The position numbers and the translations under genes are program-made. Below are positions 63,283 through 64,000 of a stretch of DNA of 64,000 bases, one piece after another (the stretch's first letter is position 1; each line of letters begins with the position of its first letter). The stretch is from JACKFE01 sp050248735 (GTDB lineage Bacteria; Nitrospirota; Nitrospiria; Nitrospirales; UBA8639), in assembly GCA_050248735.1 (NCBI GenBank), contig JBFWRU010000003.1:372001-436000 (forward strand), read 5' to 3'. The notes below the pieces were generated by a model that was not told the origin of the DNA, searched no databases, and worked only from the letters and a program-made list of their open reading frames with translations.

Positions 63283-63638
63283 TTAAAATTTCATATCGTT
63301 ATTCCCAATTTTTTTGAGGTAGTGCAACCGAATATTTTTTAAGCTCTCCGGTCTTTTGATCTGTTCTTCCTCATGCGTTCTTTTCATCTGATATTTATCC
63401 CTGGACTCCTACCCTCTGCGAGCGATTCCGCACAGTTATTTCGGTTTGAAATCGCTCAATGCGAGATATCCACAGCCAACCACTTTAAGAATTTAATTTA
63501 TAGCAAATTGTTTTTAAAAGTTTTTTTATAATTTTTCACTATATTTAAGTTTGGCATTTCCATTGCTTTCCTTATGGAATGAAGGAAACAAGGAAATCAG
63601 TAAAGTCCAAAAGTTAAACAAGAAAGAACGAATAAACC

Positions 63639-63695
63639 ATGGAAGCTTTTACTCTTATCCTACTCGTCACCTGGGCGGTCCTTGCGAGGTTTTAA
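63639..63695 (+). CDS. Possible 18-residue hydrophobic peptide
   Basis: An ATG-started ORF encoding MEAFTLILLVTWAVLARF, almost wholly hydrophobic with a terminal Arg-Phe. A GAAAGAA lies about 9 bases upstream. It ends one base before the next tiny ORF. This resembles the small subunits of membrane complexes (KdpF- or CydX-type) in size only; no partner gene is next to it in the window. Confidence 0.3.
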   Translation: MEAFTLILLVTWAVLARF

Positions 63696-63696
63696 C

Positions 63697-63771
63697 ATGG
63701 AACATGTCCCTCTCATCACCATCGTGACCATCATTGTCATTCAATTGATGAAGCGGATGGGTTTTGATTAA
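63697..63771 (+). CDS. Possible 24-residue hydrophobic peptide
   Basis: Begins one base after the stop of the preceding ORF, with GAGG seven bases upstream of its ATG. It encodes one hydrophobic stretch (PLITIVTIIVIQLM) and a basic C-terminus (KRMGFD). A ribosome site, a proper start and the tandem arrangement support it modestly. No homologue recognised. Confidence 0.33.
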   Translation: MEHVPLITIVTIIVIQLMKRMGFD

Positions 63772-64000
63772 TCGAACGGCGAACTCTTCGTCCCTTCGTT
63801 TTTTTCTCCACCTGCAGTATGATTCGTCCGCCAGTAGCCTTCTACCAGAGCCGATTCTTCTGTTAAAAAAATGGTAGGAGGTACCAATCCTCTCCTGTTA
63901 TAATTCATAGTTTGTCTGTACCTGGCTCATATTTCAAATCGATATATGGCCCCTGTGAAAGGTGGCAACGAGGCAATCCCCCCATGATTGGAAAACCGTT

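Larger units (their letters stand above)
63283..64000. other. Region right of the IS: AT-rich, no large gene
   Basis: 718 bases with no long open frame. Bases 63481-63560 are strongly AT-rich with T runs. Two tiny hydrophobic ORFs occur at 63639-63771 (listed separately). A perfect TATAAT is at 63899-63904 without a good -35. The start of the next gene may lie outside the window. Confidence 0.45.

Overview
The window looks like part of a Nitrospirota chromosome, most likely a Nitrospira-type nitrite oxidiser and perhaps a marine or saline one. This is inference. It rests on the dense mix of hybrid kinases, YfiR and HD-GYP proteins, a complex I-like membrane cluster next to a DUF2309 (DabA) gene, a CxxCH di-heme oxidoreductase, heavy use of sodium carriers (two NhaB antiporters, Mrp-like subunits) and roughly 50% GC by eye. 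No rRNA or tRNA gene and no CRISPR array was seen.

Layout. (1) 1-8.8 kb, plus strand: the 3' part of an MSHA-type (type IVb-like) pilus or secretion operon: inner-membrane F protein, two related pseudopilins, a fused PilM/PilN protein, PilO-, PilP-, secretin-, ExeA/MshM- and MshN-like proteins. (2) 9-24.6 kb, plus strand: a signalling block with a decayed hybrid-kinase remnant, YfiR with a CHASE8 hybrid kinase, two HD-GYP proteins, a multi-PAS kinase with a response regulator, a STAS protein and a GAF sensor without an output domain. It is plausibly linked to c-di-GMP and surface attachment. (3) 24.7-42 kb: SulP plus NhaB, an OmpA-like lipoprotein, then on the minus strand a dabA gene followed by mrpE-F-G-(MbhD/E-like)-B-C-D-nuoL-nuoM, with an mpsC-like gene divergent from dabA. 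(4) 42-52 kb: a hypothetical protein, a di-heme oxidoreductase, a beta-helix protein, a PriA with degenerate helicase motifs, and a CHASE3 kinase with a sigma-54 response regulator. (5) 52.7-61.2 kb: a second SulP/NhaB pair, an alginate-export-like barrel, a degenerate sigma-54 regulator paralogue, and an LCIB-family (theta-type) carbonic-anhydrase-like gene. (6) 61.2-63.3 kb: a complete IS1595-family element carrying a P63C passenger gene, with perfect 24-bp terminal inverted repeats and an 8-bp target duplication.

The most notable content is a probable inorganic-carbon acquisition region. It has two SulP/NhaB pairs (candidate Na+-coupled bicarbonate uptake with sodium recycling), a DabA whose zinc-site residues are intact and which sits beside a whole Mrp/complex-I-like module instead of a lone DabB, an mpsC-like gene, and an LCIB-type carbonic anhydrase candidate. 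Two similar terminator-like hairpins lie in the leaders of dabA and of the mrpE operon and suggest shared attenuation. The IS has landed on the stop codon of the LCIB-type gene, and its target duplication preserves that stop.
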